From: Actinomycetota bacterium
GTDB taxonomy: Bacteria; Actinomycetota; Actinomycetes; Nanopelagicales; Nanopelagicaceae
NCBI GenBank assembly: GCA_010032125.1
Contig: RHAU01000022.1
Location: 1-8,046 of the forward strand
DNA: 8,046 nucleotides
Direction of reading: 5' to 3'
In this document: one piece after another, positions 1 to 5,599 of the stretch
Numbering within the stretch: position 1 is the first letter of the stretch
Layout of the letters: every line of letters starts with the position of its first letter
The notes under the pieces: model-generated
What the model saw: only the letters and a program-made list of their open reading frames with translations
What the model was told of the DNA's origin: nothing
Databases searched by the model: none
Program-made: the position numbers and the translations under genes

Positions 1-320
1 GTAGCTGAACCGAGCGCAACGATGAGGTAATCAAAATCGAGTACTTCACTCGAATCTAATTTGATGCTCTTATTCTTATGGTCGATGGAAATTGGCGAAC
101 CCATTCGGAATTTCACTTTTGTCTTTCGAAGTGCGCTTCGGATGGGGTGGGCAACGTGATCTGCTGCAAGCCCAGCGGTTGCGACTTGGTAGAGAAGTGG
201 GAGAAAAGTCTGGAAATTGTGGCGGTCAATCAGCGTCACATCGGCGATGGGATCAAGCGCACGTGCGGCATTAAGACCGCCGAAACCGGCGCCGAGAATT
301 ACTACCTTTGGCCGAGCCAT
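1..320 (-). CDS. ndh: Type II NADH dehydrogenase (NDH-2), N-terminal part, runs off the left edge
   Basis: The reverse strand reads as an open frame from the ATG at 320 to position 1 without a stop, giving about 106 residues; the C-terminus lies outside the window. The product begins MARPKVVILGAGFGGLNAAR, so a Rossmann FAD-binding motif GAGFGG sits at residues 10-15, and the diagnostic NDH-2 motif PLLYQVATAGL follows at about residues 41-51. The visible part ends in DYLIVALGSA, the usual strand before the ATG-like motif of the FAD domain. In the family, this single-subunit flavoprotein oxidises NADH and passes electrons to quinone at the inner face of the membrane without pumping protons. No ribosome binding site precedes the ATG, but a TAGACT box ends 7 nt upstream, which suggests a leaderless transcript. 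The gene is divergent from the SDR gene 23 bp away. The family assignment is firm; other pyridine-nucleotide disulfide oxidoreductases are less likely because of the LLYQVATAGL motif. Confidence 0.93.
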   Translation of the reverse strand, partial: MARPKVVILGAGFGGLNAARALDPIADVTLIDRHNFQTFLPLLYQVATAGLAADHVAHPIRSALRKTKVKFRMGSPISIDHKNKSIKLDSSEVLDFDYLIVALGSA

Positions 321-327
321 GTTTAGA

Positions 328-333
328 AGTCTA
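328..333 (-). promoter_or_regulatory. -10 box of ndh, leaderless type
   Basis: On the minus strand this reads TAGACT, followed by 7 nt and then the ATG of ndh at 320. A TANNNT box at this distance puts the transcription start at or next to the A of the start codon. No purine-rich ribosome binding site lies in the gap. Positions 332-333 are shared with the opposing box of the SDR gene. The call is inferred from spacing; no clear -35 element is seen. Confidence 0.55.
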
Positions 334-337
334 GTGT
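332..337 (+). promoter_or_regulatory. -10 box of the SDR/DUF2867 gene, leaderless type
   Basis: TAGTGT is followed by 6 nt and the ATG at 344, with no ribosome binding site between. This supports 344 rather than the in-frame ATG at 350 as the start. It overlaps the opposing ndh -10 box by two bases, so the two polymerases would compete for the same DNA. Confidence 0.5.
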
Positions 338-343
338 TGAACT

Positions 344-1828
344 ATGACGATGGCGCGTCGAGTACTGGTAACTGGAGCATCTGGTTATGTCGGCGGTCGA
401 CTTGTGCCCGCACTTCTCAACGAAGAGTTTGATGTTCGAATTTTGGTGCGAGATAAAGGAAAAGTTCTCGGTCGAACGTGGGTAAATGCAGTTGATATTG
501 CAACGGGAAGTGCCAGCGATTATCAATCTGTTCGAAGCGCTCTTGAAGGTGTGCATACTGCTTTCTATCTTCTCCACTCCATCGGAGTCGGCGCGCACTT
601 TGATGAGATCGAAGCGGAAATGGCGCGAACTTTTGCTCAAGCCGCTGAGGCCGCAGATGTCAAGCAAATTGTTTATCTCGGTGGAATTGCAAACGATAAA
701 AGAAAGAGTCAACACCTGGCCTCACGCGCACGAACCGGCGAAGAATTACGAAGTGGAAAAGTTCCCGTCATTGAACTGCGAGCAGGAATCATTATCGGTT
801 CAGGTTCTGCATCATTTGAGATGTTGCGACATCTCACACATCGATTGCCGATCATGACCACACCGAAGTGGGTATCCAATCGGACTCATCCCATCGCGAT
901 TCGAGATGTGCTCTGGTATCTAACTCATACTGCGCAGCTCGCGAAACCAACTTCTGGAGTTTTCGATATTGGCGGACCTGAAATTTTGTCGTATGCCGAC
1001 ATGATGCAGAAATTTGCAAAGTGCTCCGGGCTTCGCAGACGTTGGATTATCAAGGTTCCAGTCTTGACTCCGAAATTATCGAGTTTGTGGATTGGTTTAG
1101 TAACACCAGTACCAACGCATCTCGCTCGACCACTCATTGGATCCCTCATCAATGAAACAGTTGCAGACCCGGAGAAGAGAATCGATGCCCTTATTCCAAA
1201 ACCGGAAGAAGGCCTTATTGATGTAGAAACGGCTATCAATCTCGCGTTAACAAGAACTAGCGCCAATCAAGTAGAAACTCGGTGGTCGGATGCAACTGCG
1301 CCGACGGCGCCCTGGCAAAAAGCCCAAGGCGATCCAGATTGGGCAGGCGAGCAGATTTTGATGGATCACCGTGAAGTACTTACCGATGCTCCACTCAAGA
1401 ATGTCTGGCAATCCATCGAGCGCATTGGTGGTGAGACAGGTTGGTATGGCGCAGATTTTCTCTGGTGGGCGCGTGGTTTACTCGATCGACTCTTCGGCGG
1501 TGTTGGTCTTCGTCGTGGTCGCCGAGATCCGAAAACTTTACGTGTAGGTGAAAGTTTAGATTTTTGGCGTGTAGAAGCCCTCGAACATGAGAGATTACTC
1601 CGACTCTATGCAGAGATGATTTTGCCGGGAAAGGCGTGGTTGGAATTTCGGTTAAGTGAAGAGGAAGGAAAAGTGCGACTAGTGCAAGAAGCTCGCTTCT
1701 CTCCTCGCGGACTTGGTGGCCAACTGTATTGGTACGCAATTCTTCCGCTTCATGCATTTGTTTTCCCCACCATGCTTCGCAACATAGTTCGAAGTTCAAA
1801 ACGTAAGGCGCTTCACGGCGATGCATGA
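344..1828 (+). CDS. Atypical SDR (NAD(P)-binding) protein fused to a DUF2867 domain
   Basis: The product has 494 residues. Residues 1 to about 300 form an NmrA-like/atypical SDR domain: the nucleotide-binding motif TGASGYVGG is at 10-18, the acidic or polar end of the second strand is near VRILVRDKGK (31-40), and YLGG is at 111-114. The canonical SDR catalytic YxxxK is not obvious, as expected for the a5-type group, so redox activity cannot be assumed. A polar Ala/Thr/Pro-rich linker (about 305-330) leads to a C-terminal domain (about 335-488) with the look of DUF2867: DPDWAG, GETGWYGADFLWW, RVGESLDFWRV and the closing LYWYAILPLHAFVFP. This two-domain layout is known from bacterial proteins annotated as SDR family oxidoreductase with DUF2867; the substrate is unknown. 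The last 8 bp overlap the decarboxylase start (ATGCATGA), so the two genes are probably co-transcribed and translationally coupled. The gene looks intact. Confidence 0.88.
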   Translation: MTMARRVLVTGASGYVGGRLVPALLNEEFDVRILVRDKGKVLGRTWVNAVDIATGSASDYQSVRSALEGVHTAFYLLHSIGVGAHFDEIEAEMARTFAQAAEAADVKQIVYLGGIANDKRKSQHLASRARTGEELRSGKVPVIELRAGIIIGSGSASFEMLRHLTHRLPIMTTPKWVSNRTHPIAIRDVLWYLTHTAQLAKPTSGVFDIGGPEILSYADMMQKFAKCSGLRRRWIIKVPVLTPKLSSLWIGLVTPVPTHLARPLIGSLINETVADPEKRIDALIPKPEEGLIDVETAINLALTRTSANQVETRWSDATAPTAPWQKAQGDPDWAGEQILMDHREVLTDAPLKNVWQSIERIGGETGWYGADFLWWARGLLDRLFGGVGLRRGRRDPKTLRVGESLDFWRVEALEHERLLRLYAEMILPGKAWLEFRLSEEEGKVRLVQEARFSPRGLGGQLYWYAILPLHAFVFPTMLRNIVRSSKRKALHGDA

Positions 1829-2573
1829 ATTTGATGAAGAGATTGATGCACTAGCCGCAAAAATTCTTGAATACTCACTCGTTAGATTAAAGAAAGATCC
1901 GCCGCTTGATGGTCCGTGGACCTACGACGAACTCTATGCAGAAGTTGGCGAAACGATTACGGAAAATGGAATTGGCGGCGAGAAAGCACTCGACATCTTC
2001 AAACATGTTTTAGCAAAGGCATGTATTTCTACTGATCATCCCCGATATCTACGAGCAGATTCACTCATTGTCGATCCGCACAAATGGCTCTTTGCTCCCT
2101 TTGATGCATGCGCATTGATTTATCGAAACCCTGAAATTGCGCGGAAAGCGCATACACAAGAAGCCGGATATTTAGAGCCGCTCAGTAATGGAGAGTGGAA
2201 TCCTTCTGATTATGCAATTCACTTAACGCGAAGAACTCGCGGCCTACCACTCTGGTTTTCACTTGCAGTGCACGGCACAAAAAAATATGCAGAGGCGATG
2301 GATAAGACGATGGATTTAGCGCGGGAGGCTGCGGCGCTCATTAAAGAACATCCCAATCTCGAACTACTACTTGAGCCAACGCTTTCGATTGTTGCGTTCA
2401 CACGAATTGGGTGGAGTGCGGATGATTATCAGAAGTGGAGCGATAAATTGCTCAATGATCAAATCGGATTTGTGACGCCATCAAGTCATGAAGGAAAACC
2501 AATTCTCCGGTTCGCAATCGTCAATCCATGGACTTCTATCAAAGATATAAAGATCATTTTGGCAACGCTGTAA
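1821..2573 (+). pseudogene. PLP-dependent group II decarboxylase with a large in-frame internal deletion
   Basis: The frame encodes 250 residues and has no stop or frameshift, yet it is only about half the usual length (roughly 450-500) of the group II pyridoxal-dependent decarboxylases (aromatic amino acid, glutamate and tyrosine types). Residues 1-77 match the family N-terminus and end in DHPRYL, the conserved stretch that precedes the substrate-entry loop. The next residues, RADSLIVDPHKWLFAPFDA, are the family's PLP-lysine segment (Lys88, codon 2082-2084, in DPHKW), which normally lies about 200 residues further on. The C-terminal domain then runs to its natural end: TRGLPLWFSLAVHG, LSIVAFTRIGW and LRFAIVNPWTS. 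The missing part holds the phosphate-binding loop, the His that stacks on the PLP ring and the Asp that contacts its pyridine nitrogen, so the product should not bind PLP normally. Causes could be a genuine deletion or an assembly collapse. It follows the SDR gene with an 8-bp overlap; a weak AAGGCG lies upstream of the ATG. Confidence 0.8.
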
Positions 2574-2613
2574 ATCCCACGATTTTTCTGATTCTCTAGT
2601 TGAATATCTCCCC
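2574..2613. other. Short intergenic gap before the DUF3263 gene
   Basis: These 40 bp hold no ribosome binding site and no hairpin followed by a T run. GAATAT at 2602-2607, 6 nt before the ATG at 2614, could be a poor -10 box for a leaderless transcript, but it lacks the leading T of TANNNT. Read-through from the upstream pair is equally possible. Confidence 0.3.
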
Positions 2614-2871
2614 ATGGAAGAGCTGAACGTCGCCCCCACGGCTACATTGAGCGATCTTGAAGTCCGGATCTTGGATTTCGAGCGCCATTGGTGGCGCTAT
2701 GCCGGAGCTAAAGATGCTGCGATCCGCGAGCAATTCGACCTCTCTTCTCCGCAGTATTACGAGCTACTCAACAATCTGATAGATCGTGAAGATGCGCTGA
2801 ATGCAGCGCCACTCATCGTTAAGAGGCTGAGGAGAATTCGCGAAGCACGAGTTTTGAGTCGAACTAACTAA
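2614..2871 (+). CDS. DUF3263 family small protein
   Basis: The product has 85 residues, the usual size for this actinobacterial family. It shows the family pattern: LSDLEVRILDFERHWWRYAGAKDAAIREQF in the first half (about residues 13-42), then LSSPQYYELLNNLIDREDAL (about 43-62) and a basic C-terminus KRLRRIREARV. The DAAIREQFDLSSPQYYELLN part has the spacing of a helix-turn-helix, and DNA binding has been suggested for such proteins, but no function is established that I know of. It has no signal peptide or membrane segment. From memory, DUF3263 genes often lie a few genes from groEL in actinobacteria (for example Rv0430 and Rv0440 in Mycobacterium tuberculosis), so its presence here fits a conserved neighbourhood. 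The stop codon overlaps the stop of the converging DUF1501 gene by 4 bp. Confidence 0.88.
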   Translation: MEELNVAPTATLSDLEVRILDFERHWWRYAGAKDAAIREQFDLSSPQYYELLNNLIDREDALNAAPLIVKRLRRIREARVLSRTN

Positions 2872-4097
2872 ACGACGATAAAGGGAGTTCTTCCCTGCCA
2901 CGTTCCAAGAACTCTCTCTGGAGCTGTTCCAAGAACTTTCTCGAGTAAGGTGGCGTAGATATCGCGGAAATCTGTCGTCACTTTTAGATCATCATTCACA
3001 AGAGCGCTTAACGAAGGATTCTCTCCGTAAAAACCTCCTTTGACTTTCTCCCCAAGAACAAAGACTGGACCAGACGTACCGTGATCCGTTCCTTGGGATG
3101 CATTTCCGCGAACTCGGCGACCGAATTCGCTATAGGCGAGAACAACAACATCACTTTTTCGATTAGTTGAGCGAATCTGCGAGAGAAACCGCGAGAGAGA
3201 ATTTGAGACAGCGCCAAGAAGTGCGGATTGAGCTCGTTTTTCGTCTGCATGAGTGTCAAATCCGCCAAGCGATACTGACCAGACACGCGTTGGTGCTCCG
3301 GCTGCGATTAATTTCGCAACAATTTCAAGTTGTTGAGTGAGATTTGTTTCGCTCCCAGCATTGCCACCAATGGAAGTTGGAAGATCTGATGCAGGCGGAG
3401 CTGGTGCCTTCAAAATCGGAGTGATGTCGTCTGAAATTTGAAATAGATTTCCCAATGTTCTCGCCGCGAGAGCCTGCAAAGGCGAATCTGAAGCGCTAGT
3501 AAGCGATAACTTCTTGCAATCACTCGCTAAATTGCCAGTCGGTATTTTTAAACCACCTAAAGGCAGCACTGATCCTGAACGTTTATTGCCGGCAAGGAGT
3601 GGTGGCAAAACCGAACCAAGACTTATCGCCAGTAGCGGGTCTTCATTCTGCGTATCGACCCACCTACCGAGCCACCCCGTACGTACCGCCTGCCGCGATG
3701 CGCTTTGCCAAATTGCCATAGAGGAAAAATGTGAGCGGTCCGGATTCGGATATCCAACACCACGGATGATGGCCACTTGATTACGATCCCAAAGACTTTT
3801 GATGCCGGTCATTGACCCATTGAGAGCCAACTCATTATCTAGTGGCAACACTTCCGATTCAGAGAGTGCGATTTGAGGACGAAGCGATTGATAAATTGAA
3901 TTTTGAAATGGAACTACTGTACTGAGTCCATCATTTCCACCGTACAGAGTTACTACAACAAGTATTGGTGTACCCAGCGGAAGTGGTCTTGTTATTGCAG
4001 CATTAGCAATATCTTCAATGGTCAACGAGGGCGCAACAGCTGCGAGGGCACCTGCACCCGTCAGCTGAATAAATCGTCTTCTAGAAATCGTGTCCAT
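2868..4097 (-). CDS. DUF1501 family protein with a twin-arginine signal
   Basis: The product has 409 residues. It opens with a Tat signal: SRRRFIQ at residues 5-11, then a hydrophobic stretch (LTGAGALAAVAPSLTI) and a likely cleavage region near ANAA (31-34), so it is probably exported folded. Family motifs follow in order: YGGNDGLSTVVP (52-63), DRSHF (120-124), LGGFDTH (277-283), YSEFGRRVRGNASQGTDHG (322-340) and KVKGGFYG (361-368). DUF1501 belongs to the alkaline phosphatase/sulfatase-like fold; the conserved Asp and His residues in GFDTH and GTDHG are likely metal ligands, but no substrate is known. The start is supported by GGGAG 10 nt upstream (minus strand, 4108-4112). It is the second gene of a pair with DUF1800, 16 bp behind its stop codon. 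The DUF1800-DUF1501 pairing is widespread in bacteria, and the two products are presumed to act together outside the membrane. Confidence 0.93.
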   Translation of the reverse strand: MDTISRRRFIQLTGAGALAAVAPSLTIEDIANAAITRPLPLGTPILVVVTLYGGNDGLSTVVPFQNSIYQSLRPQIALSESEVLPLDNELALNGSMTGIKSLWDRNQVAIIRGVGYPNPDRSHFSSMAIWQSASRQAVRTGWLGRWVDTQNEDPLLAISLGSVLPPLLAGNKRSGSVLPLGGLKIPTGNLASDCKKLSLTSASDSPLQALAARTLGNLFQISDDITPILKAPAPPASDLPTSIGGNAGSETNLTQQLEIVAKLIAAGAPTRVWSVSLGGFDTHADEKRAQSALLGAVSNSLSRFLSQIRSTNRKSDVVVLAYSEFGRRVRGNASQGTDHGTSGPVFVLGEKVKGGFYGENPSLSALVNDDLKVTTDFRDIYATLLEKVLGTAPERVLGTWQGRTPFIVV

Positions 4098-4107
4098 TAC
4101 TGTGCTT

Positions 4108-4112
4108 CTCCC
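4108..4112 (-). promoter_or_regulatory. Ribosome binding site of the DUF1501 gene
   Basis: The minus strand reads GGGAG, 10 nt before the ATG at 4097, in the short gap behind the DUF1800 stop. The downstream gene of the operon thus has a Shine-Dalgarno site, whereas the first gene appears leaderless. Confidence 0.55.
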
Positions 4113-4113
4113 A

Positions 4114-5424
4114 TCACGCGTTCACTACGTATTCCGGGCTGCAAAGTGCGAGCGTTACTAATCTTGGTAAATCATTTACGGCTCCCGATAAAGCGTTTTT
4201 TGTTCGATCGCTAAACCCGACAATCCCCAACCAATCTGCTAGAGCATCAATTCTCGAAGCTCGAGAAACGGAGGAGATTGGGGAGAGATCGCCTCGAGAT
4301 GCGAGGTATTGAGCGGTACTAAGTCGATTTTGTGCCGAAGAAGTGGATAACCAGGCTTCATCAGCAGGCCAGCCACCGACATTAGGAGGGAAGAAGGGGC
4401 GTTGCCCCATTGCATCGAGACGATTGAAAAGAAAGTCCACATCTAAATCTGACGTTAAGGAAATCGAGAGAGCGCGGAGAGAACTCACCATCCACTCAAC
4501 TGGCGATTTTACCTGCGAATATGACGGGTTATAAATAACGCTGTTATCGGACAGTAGAGACTTTATCAAAACTGATAAATCTCGAGAAGTAAAACTCTTT
4601 TGAAGAAATCCACTTGCCGGCAAAGGTGCATTTGATGAGATAAAGCGGTACCAAATGCGCTCCGCAATAAATTGGGCACAATCTTCTCGAGCAACGAGAA
4701 ATCTTGCTAGTGAGGGTGCATCAAAACTTTGTGTGCTGCCTAGAAGTTTAATCGGCTGTGAATAATGAAGCGTGGGAACAAAGGTCACGATGCCTGAACT
4801 CTTATTGACTTTATAGCCAGTCAGTACTCGTGCACTTTCCTTCACATCCGCTTCGACGTATCGATTCACTCCAAGGGTAAATAACTCCATCATTTCTCTC
4901 GAAAGATTCTCGTTGGGAGCTTTAATGGTGTTGCGTTGTCCATCAAGCCAATAGACAAGCGCCCCATCCATGATCATTGAGGCGGCAAAGTCAGAGAAAT
5001 TTCCGAGCGCATACTTCCTCATAGTAAGGAGTTGCTTAAACATCACATATGGCTCATCAACTTTTTGGTAACTCGTGGCCCAATGTCCATGCCAGAACCA
5101 CGTCATTCGCTCGAGTAATTGATTTTCACCCTCAACCATCCAACTGAGCCAGAGTGAAGAAATCTTGCCCAGTTGAAACTTCTTGTTATTCGTGTACTCC
5201 ACAAAGCGAGAAATATTGTTTGCTGCTGGTTGATCGCCGAGATCACCAATTCCGTGAAGTGAAAAAATCGATTCGGGAATGTCTAGCTGGGGACGAGAGA
5301 GGGTGAACTCGATTGCTGCCGGAAGTCCTAGCGTGAGCAGTTGGGAAAATTCACCTGGGCGCGGGCCAAATCCAAACCTGTGGACCAGTCGCGAAAGGGC
5401 TCTTCGCTCCTCAGTGCTGGCCAC
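4114..5424 (-). CDS. DUF1800 family protein
   Basis: I place the start at the GTG at 5424, giving 436 residues beginning MASTEERRALSRLVHRFGFG, which is how DUF1800 proteins normally open. The frame stays open further upstream (ATG at 5601 and 5748), but those starts would lie on or inside groEL and would add a non-family, Arg/Pro-rich stretch. TACATT ends 6 nt before the GTG and supports a leaderless start there. Family motifs in order are HRFGFGPRPGEF (15-26), WFWHGHW (109-115), NENLSREMMELFTLG (171-185), VKESARVLTGY (194-204), KSPVEW (306-311) and FPPNVGGWP (345-353). The function is unknown; the His-rich WFWHGHW and the NEN/E motifs suggest a buried polar or metal site, which is inference. 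No classical signal peptide is visible, so export may depend on the Tat-carrying DUF1501 partner, with which it forms an operon. Confidence 0.88.
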   Translation of the reverse strand: MASTEERRALSRLVHRFGFGPRPGEFSQLLTLGLPAAIEFTLSRPQLDIPESIFSLHGIGDLGDQPAANNISRFVEYTNNKKFQLGKISSLWLSWMVEGENQLLERMTWFWHGHWATSYQKVDEPYVMFKQLLTMRKYALGNFSDFAASMIMDGALVYWLDGQRNTIKAPNENLSREMMELFTLGVNRYVEADVKESARVLTGYKVNKSSGIVTFVPTLHYSQPIKLLGSTQSFDAPSLARFLVAREDCAQFIAERIWYRFISSNAPLPASGFLQKSFTSRDLSVLIKSLLSDNSVIYNPSYSQVKSPVEWMVSSLRALSISLTSDLDVDFLFNRLDAMGQRPFFPPNVGGWPADEAWLSTSSAQNRLSTAQYLASRGDLSPISSVSRASRIDALADWLGIVGFSDRTKNALSGAVNDLPRLVTLALCSPEYVVNA

Positions 5425-5430
5425 CTCGTC

Positions 5431-5436
5431 AATGTA
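5431..5436 (-). promoter_or_regulatory. -10 box of the DUF1800-DUF1501 operon, leaderless type
   Basis: The minus strand reads TACATT, then 6 nt (GACGAG), then the GTG at 5424. GACGAG is too close to the start to act as a ribosome binding site. The spacing matches the other leaderless starts in this window and is the main argument for the shorter DUF1800 start. Confidence 0.5.
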
Positions 5437-5504
5437 AAGGTTGAGCAGCCGGAGCAGGTGAAGAACCGGGAAGTATCGGGTGAATTCTTTCGCGCCCCCT
5501 CTGT

Positions 5505-5559
5505 GCAGATTTGACCCAGCCACGAGCGCTGATGTGAGGGCGGGATAACGCTGATTTGA
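5505..5559 (+). repeat. Three phased direct repeats GCWGATKTGA upstream of groEL
   Basis: The copies are GCAGATTTGA (5505-5514), GCTGATGTGA (5528-5537) and GCTGATTTGA (5550-5559). Their starts are 23 and 22 bp apart, about two helical turns, so they face the same side of the DNA. The last two extend to a 12-nt match with one difference (5527-5538 and 5549-5560). The spacing is not a multiple of three, so they are not a by-product of a protein repeat. They end 40 bp before the groEL ATG. A regulator binding as an array is the simplest reading, but the protein is unknown. Confidence 0.5.
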
Positions 5560-5583
5560 GACAACTGACTTAGGTCTACGGAT

Positions 5584-5589
5584 AGGGAG
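5584..5589 (+). promoter_or_regulatory. Ribosome binding site of groEL
   Basis: AGGGAG lies 10 nt before the ATG at 5600. It supports translation from a leadered mRNA, in contrast to the leaderless neighbours. Confidence 0.6.
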
Positions 5590-5599
5590 TCGATAAGCC

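Larger units (their letters stand above)
5425..5599. promoter_or_regulatory. Divergent control region between the DUF1800 operon and groEL
   Basis: With the DUF1800 start at 5424, 175 bp are free for control of both genes. -35-like TTGACC (5511-5516) and TTGAGA (5556-5561) occur on the plus strand, but no matching -10 at 16-18 bp is convincing; TACGGA at 5577-5582 is the nearest, with a short 15-bp spacer. I looked for the HrcA operator CIRCE (TTAGCACTC-N9-GAGTGCTAA) and the HspR operator HAIR (CTTGAGT-N7-ACTCAAG) and found neither. Three phased copies of a 10-nt element occupy the middle (see the repeat entry). Confidence 0.55.

Noticed and set aside
78..432. Plus-strand open frames at 78-326, 92-274 and 217-432
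   Set aside because: They lie antisense to the ndh coding region, whose reverse-strand translation has clear FAD-binding and NDH-2 motifs; the plus-strand products resemble nothing.
1298..1310. GCGCC-GAC-GGCGC inverted repeat inside the SDR gene
   Set aside because: A five-pair stem in the Ala/Pro-rich linker coding region, readily explained by GCG/GCC alanine and proline codons; no T run or promoter context.
3008..3286. Minus-strand open frame inside the DUF1501 gene in another frame
   Set aside because: Same-strand shadow of a gene with full-length family motifs; no separate start signal.
5425..5599. CIRCE or HAIR heat-shock operator upstream of groEL
   Set aside because: No TTAGCACTC/GAGTGCTAA or CTTGAGT/ACTCAAG halves are present in the correct arrangement.
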